Below are positions 31,732-32,951 of a DNA stretch of 32,951 nucleotides, in pieces. The first letter of the stretch is position 1. Each line of letters begins with the position of its first letter. This DNA is from Treponema sp. Its GTDB lineage: Bacteria > Spirochaetota > Spirochaetia > Treponematales > Treponemataceae. The translations under genes were made by a program, and so were the position numbers. Below the pieces are notes generated by a model. The model was given only the letters and a program-made list of their open reading frames with translations, was not told the origin of the DNA and made no database searches. The DNA is taken from positions 1-32,951 of the forward strand of contig JAFUFE010000143.1 in assembly GCA_017470085.1 (NCBI GenBank). Reading direction: 5' to 3'.

Positions 31732-31791
31732 ACTATATTACCCTTGGGGCTTTCCCGTAAAGCCTCCATCGTCCATAAGGAGGCATGATGA

Positions 31792-31878
31792 ATGTCCCCG
31801 TGCTGTTCTGCCCAGCGTCTTGCGCATAGTGACAGAACTGGCTTTCATCATGGGCAGCTTCAGTGCCGTTGGTTTTGA
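31792..31878 (+). CDS. Possible 28-codon leader peptide in the rpsF leader
   Basis: AAGGAGG (31777-31783) is followed eight bases later by ATG 31792, which opens 28 codons (M-S-P-C-C-S-A-Q-R-L) ending at TGA 31876-31878, inside the GCTTCA/TGAAGC hairpin. A second choice is ATG 31788 with 13 codons to TAG 31827-31829. Either could couple translation to folding. No protein family matches, so it may only be a chance frame behind a pairing element. Confidence 0.25.
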   Translation: MSPCCSAQRLAHSDRTGFHHGQLQCRWF

Positions 31879-31905
31879 AGCGTGCAGTACAGTGCCTCCA
31901 TTAAC

Positions 31906-31926
31906 CCGCGTACGCGGAGTTTTTTT
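31906..31926 (+). terminator. Terminator hairpin directly before the rpsF ribosome-binding site
   Basis: The self-complementary CCGCGTACGCGG (31906-31917) is followed by AG and seven T, then AAGGAG of rpsF. Since it lies between promoter and gene, it must be an attenuator rather than an end-of-gene terminator. Confidence 0.7.
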
Positions 31927-31937
31927 AAGGAGACCGT

Positions 31938-32231
31938 ATGAGAAAATACGAACTGATGGCGATTTTCCCAATCGACGAGGAAAGTGCACAAAAGGGCGCC
32001 GCGGATATGCGTGAGACGCTTTCCACATTTGGCGCAGAAATTGAAAAAGAAGAGCTGTTTGGAGAGCGCGACCTAACGTACGAAATCGCTAAACACACGC
32101 GTGGGAAATTCATGCTATACACGCTTACCATCAATCCTGATAAGCTGACCGACGTCGACCGTCAGTTTAAGCTCAACACCCACCTTTTAAAATATCTTTT
32201 TGTCCGGTTAGATGAAAAAAAGGTACGATAG
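31938..32231 (+). CDS. rpsF: 30S ribosomal protein S6
   Basis: bS6 is a 30S platform protein that binds 16S rRNA as a dimer with S18. The 97 residues start M-R-K-Y-E-L-M-A-I-F and include the central L-T-Y-E-I-A-K-H-T-R-G-K-F-M-L-Y and a late L-L-K-Y-L-F-V-R-L block, as in the family. AAGGAG is six bases before the ATG. It is the first gene of rpsF-ssb-rpsR, with 9 bp to ssb. A long attenuator-like leader precedes it. Confidence 0.96.
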   Translation: MRKYELMAIFPIDEESAQKGAADMRETLSTFGAEIEKEELFGERDLTYEIAKHTRGKFMLYTLTINPDKLTDVDRQFKLNTHLLKYLFVRLDEKKVR

Positions 32232-32240
32232 GACGGGCAT

Positions 32241-32696
32241 ATGACTGACGTAAACCATGTTATTTTAATCGGACGGCTCACCAGAGACTTATCCGATGAC
32301 GAACGGGCATTTGCCTATCTGCCGAACGGACAGGCGCGGGCAAATGTCAGCATCGCGGTCAACAGAAGCCGGAAAAACGGTGACCAGTGGGTTGATGAAG
32401 CGAATTTCTTCGATGTGACCATCTGGGGAAAAACGGCGGAAAATCTCCGGCCCTATCTGCTGAAAGGAAGGCAGATTGCGGTAGACGGCTATCTCAAGCA
32501 GGATCGCTGGGAAAAGGACGGACAGAAATTCAACAAGGTGACCGTTCAGGCGAACTCGGTCCAGCTACTCGGTGGGAGAAATGACGGTGTGCAGCCGTCC
32601 AGTGGTACGCCGCGATTTCAGCCGAAACCGGCAGGAAACGATGCACCGTTTGCCGCCGGTGATCCGGGAGAATTTCCTGAAGATATACCGTTTTAA
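32241..32696 (+). CDS. ssb: Single-stranded DNA-binding protein
   Basis: SSB coats single-stranded DNA in replication and repair. The 151 residues have an N-terminal OB fold (N-H-V-I-L-I-G-R-L-T-R-D at 5-16, F-F-D-V-T-I-W-G-K-T-A-E-N near 56, G-R-Q-I-A-V-D-G-Y-L near 76 and W-E-K-D-G-Q near 90). A P/G-rich linker follows, then the acidic tip E-D-I-P-F, which is the docking tail for partner proteins. There is only a weak ribosome-binding site before the ATG, so coupling to rpsF is likely. 134 bp without a clear gene separate it from rpsR. Confidence 0.96.
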   Translation: MTDVNHVILIGRLTRDLSDDERAFAYLPNGQARANVSIAVNRSRKNGDQWVDEANFFDVTIWGKTAENLRPYLLKGRQIAVDGYLKQDRWEKDGQKFNKVTVQANSVQLLGGRNDGVQPSSGTPRFQPKPAGNDAPFAAGDPGEFPEDIPF

Positions 32697-32830
32697 TGAC
32701 CGGCCGTACTGAAGGAGCGTGCGCGTTCATTCAGGAGCGGATGGACTACCGTTTTGCTGCGGTACGTCGCGCGCTGTCCTCTCTGCGGGAGGGAAGCAGA
32801 CGGATGTAATTTTTTGTAAGGAGCAATCAG

Positions 32831-32951
32831 ATGTCAAATGAAATGAAGGATATGGATTCGCCGTCACAGACGGCAGATGGTACATCGGGACGCGCGGAAG
32901 ACGACGGTGATGACCGTACGGGTCGTCCGAAGGGAAAAACATTTTTCCGCA
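32831..32951 (+). CDS. rpsR: 30S ribosomal protein S18, N-terminal part (3' truncated)
   Basis: Forty codons are visible before the window ends. The last residues R-P-K-G-K-T-F-F-R correspond to the lead into the conserved F-R-x-K-x-C core of bS18. Before it lies an unusual N-terminal extension of about 33 residues with nine Asp/Glu (for example A-E-D-D-G-D-D-R). AAGGAG stands about eight bases before the ATG. Position after rpsF-ssb fits the normal operon. The identification rests on the short core start plus gene order. Confidence 0.85.
   Translation, partial: MSNEMKDMDSPSQTADGTSGRAEDDGDDRTGRPKGKTFFR

Larger units (their letters stand above)
31738..31937 (+). promoter_or_regulatory. Structured rpsF leader, candidate autoregulatory attenuator
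   Basis: GGAGGC (31779-31784) can pair with GCCTCC upstream (31762-31767) or with an identical GCCTCC downstream (31894-31899); both lie in a GCCTCCAT direct repeat. GTTCTG (31804-31809) can pair with CAGAAC, or CTGCCCA (31807-31813) with TGGGCAG (31851-31857); these choices exclude each other. GCTTCA/TGAAGC (31857-31881) encloses GTGCCGTTGG, which holds a CCG. A terminator hairpin ends the leader. In many bacteria the S6:S18 complex binds a CCG-containing leader element of this operon, so the same control is plausible here. Confidence 0.5.

Noticed and set aside
1-32951. CRISPR arrays, insertion sequences, prophage structural genes
   Set aside because: No regularly spaced repeats, transposase or integrase features were seen; the frameshifted HTH regulator is the only phage-like trace.

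Overview
The window looks like chromosome from a host-associated Treponema (Spirochaetota). The main reason is gene order on the minus strand: rpsB-tsf-frr-uppS-cdsA-dxr-rseP followed by a secreted beta-propeller protein. Further signs are a bactofilin/TPR/MtaB cluster, rpmF-acpP-rnc, rpsF-ssb-rpsR, and tRNA genes that do not encode CCA. Most of the sequence is moderately GC-rich. Two stretches are visibly AT-richer and look acquired: about 3.18-5.06 kb and about 23.5-28.63 kb. Species cannot be settled from this sequence alone.

Layout. 1-3022 (+): the 3' end of hemW, then bactofilin, a secreted TPR protein and mtaB. 3019-5090: tRNA-Pro(TGG) with promoter and terminator, then an AT-rich islet holding a frameshifted HTH regulator, a membrane-anchored unknown protein, a tiny secreted putative zinc protein and an uncertain ORF. 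A perfect 13-bp inverted repeat brackets part of this islet. 5059-6804 (-): rfbD and an exported unknown protein. 7005-9843 (+): a PLP aminotransferase and glycogen synthase. 10049-18422 (-): beta-propeller protein, rseP, dxr, cdsA (with an in-frame TAG), uppS, frr, tsf and rpsB, so translation factors sit with isoprenoid, phospholipid and envelope-stress functions. 18568-21127 (-): maf, a HEAT-like exported protein and a lipoprotein, with tRNA-Arg(CCG) on the plus strand between them. 21182-23271 (+): coaD (frameshifted), rpmF, acpP and rnc. 23684-28625 (+): a complete five-gene nickel/peptide-type ABC importer in AT-rich DNA, preceded by an operator-like repeat cluster. 28801-28948: tRNA-Gly(TCC). 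29622-31514 (+): purine (NCS2) permease and dCMP deaminase-type protein. 31703-32951 (+): rpsF-ssb-rpsR behind a long, structured, probably attenuating leader.

Points worth attention. (1) Four protein genes (bactofilin, aminotransferase, coaD and the lipoprotein divergent from coaD) have sigma70-type promoters whose -10 box ends only 6-7 nt before the start codon, with no Shine-Dalgarno. This predicts leaderless mRNAs. A fifth such promoter would start transcription at a 27-codon ORF in front of rpmF. (2) Two normally essential genes are broken as read: cdsA by a TAG exactly in its catalytic signature, and coaD by a one-base frameshift. (3) S2 and S18 carry strongly acidic tails. (4) The rpsF leader has mutually exclusive pairings, a mini-ORF and a terminator hairpin just before the rpsF ribosome-binding site.
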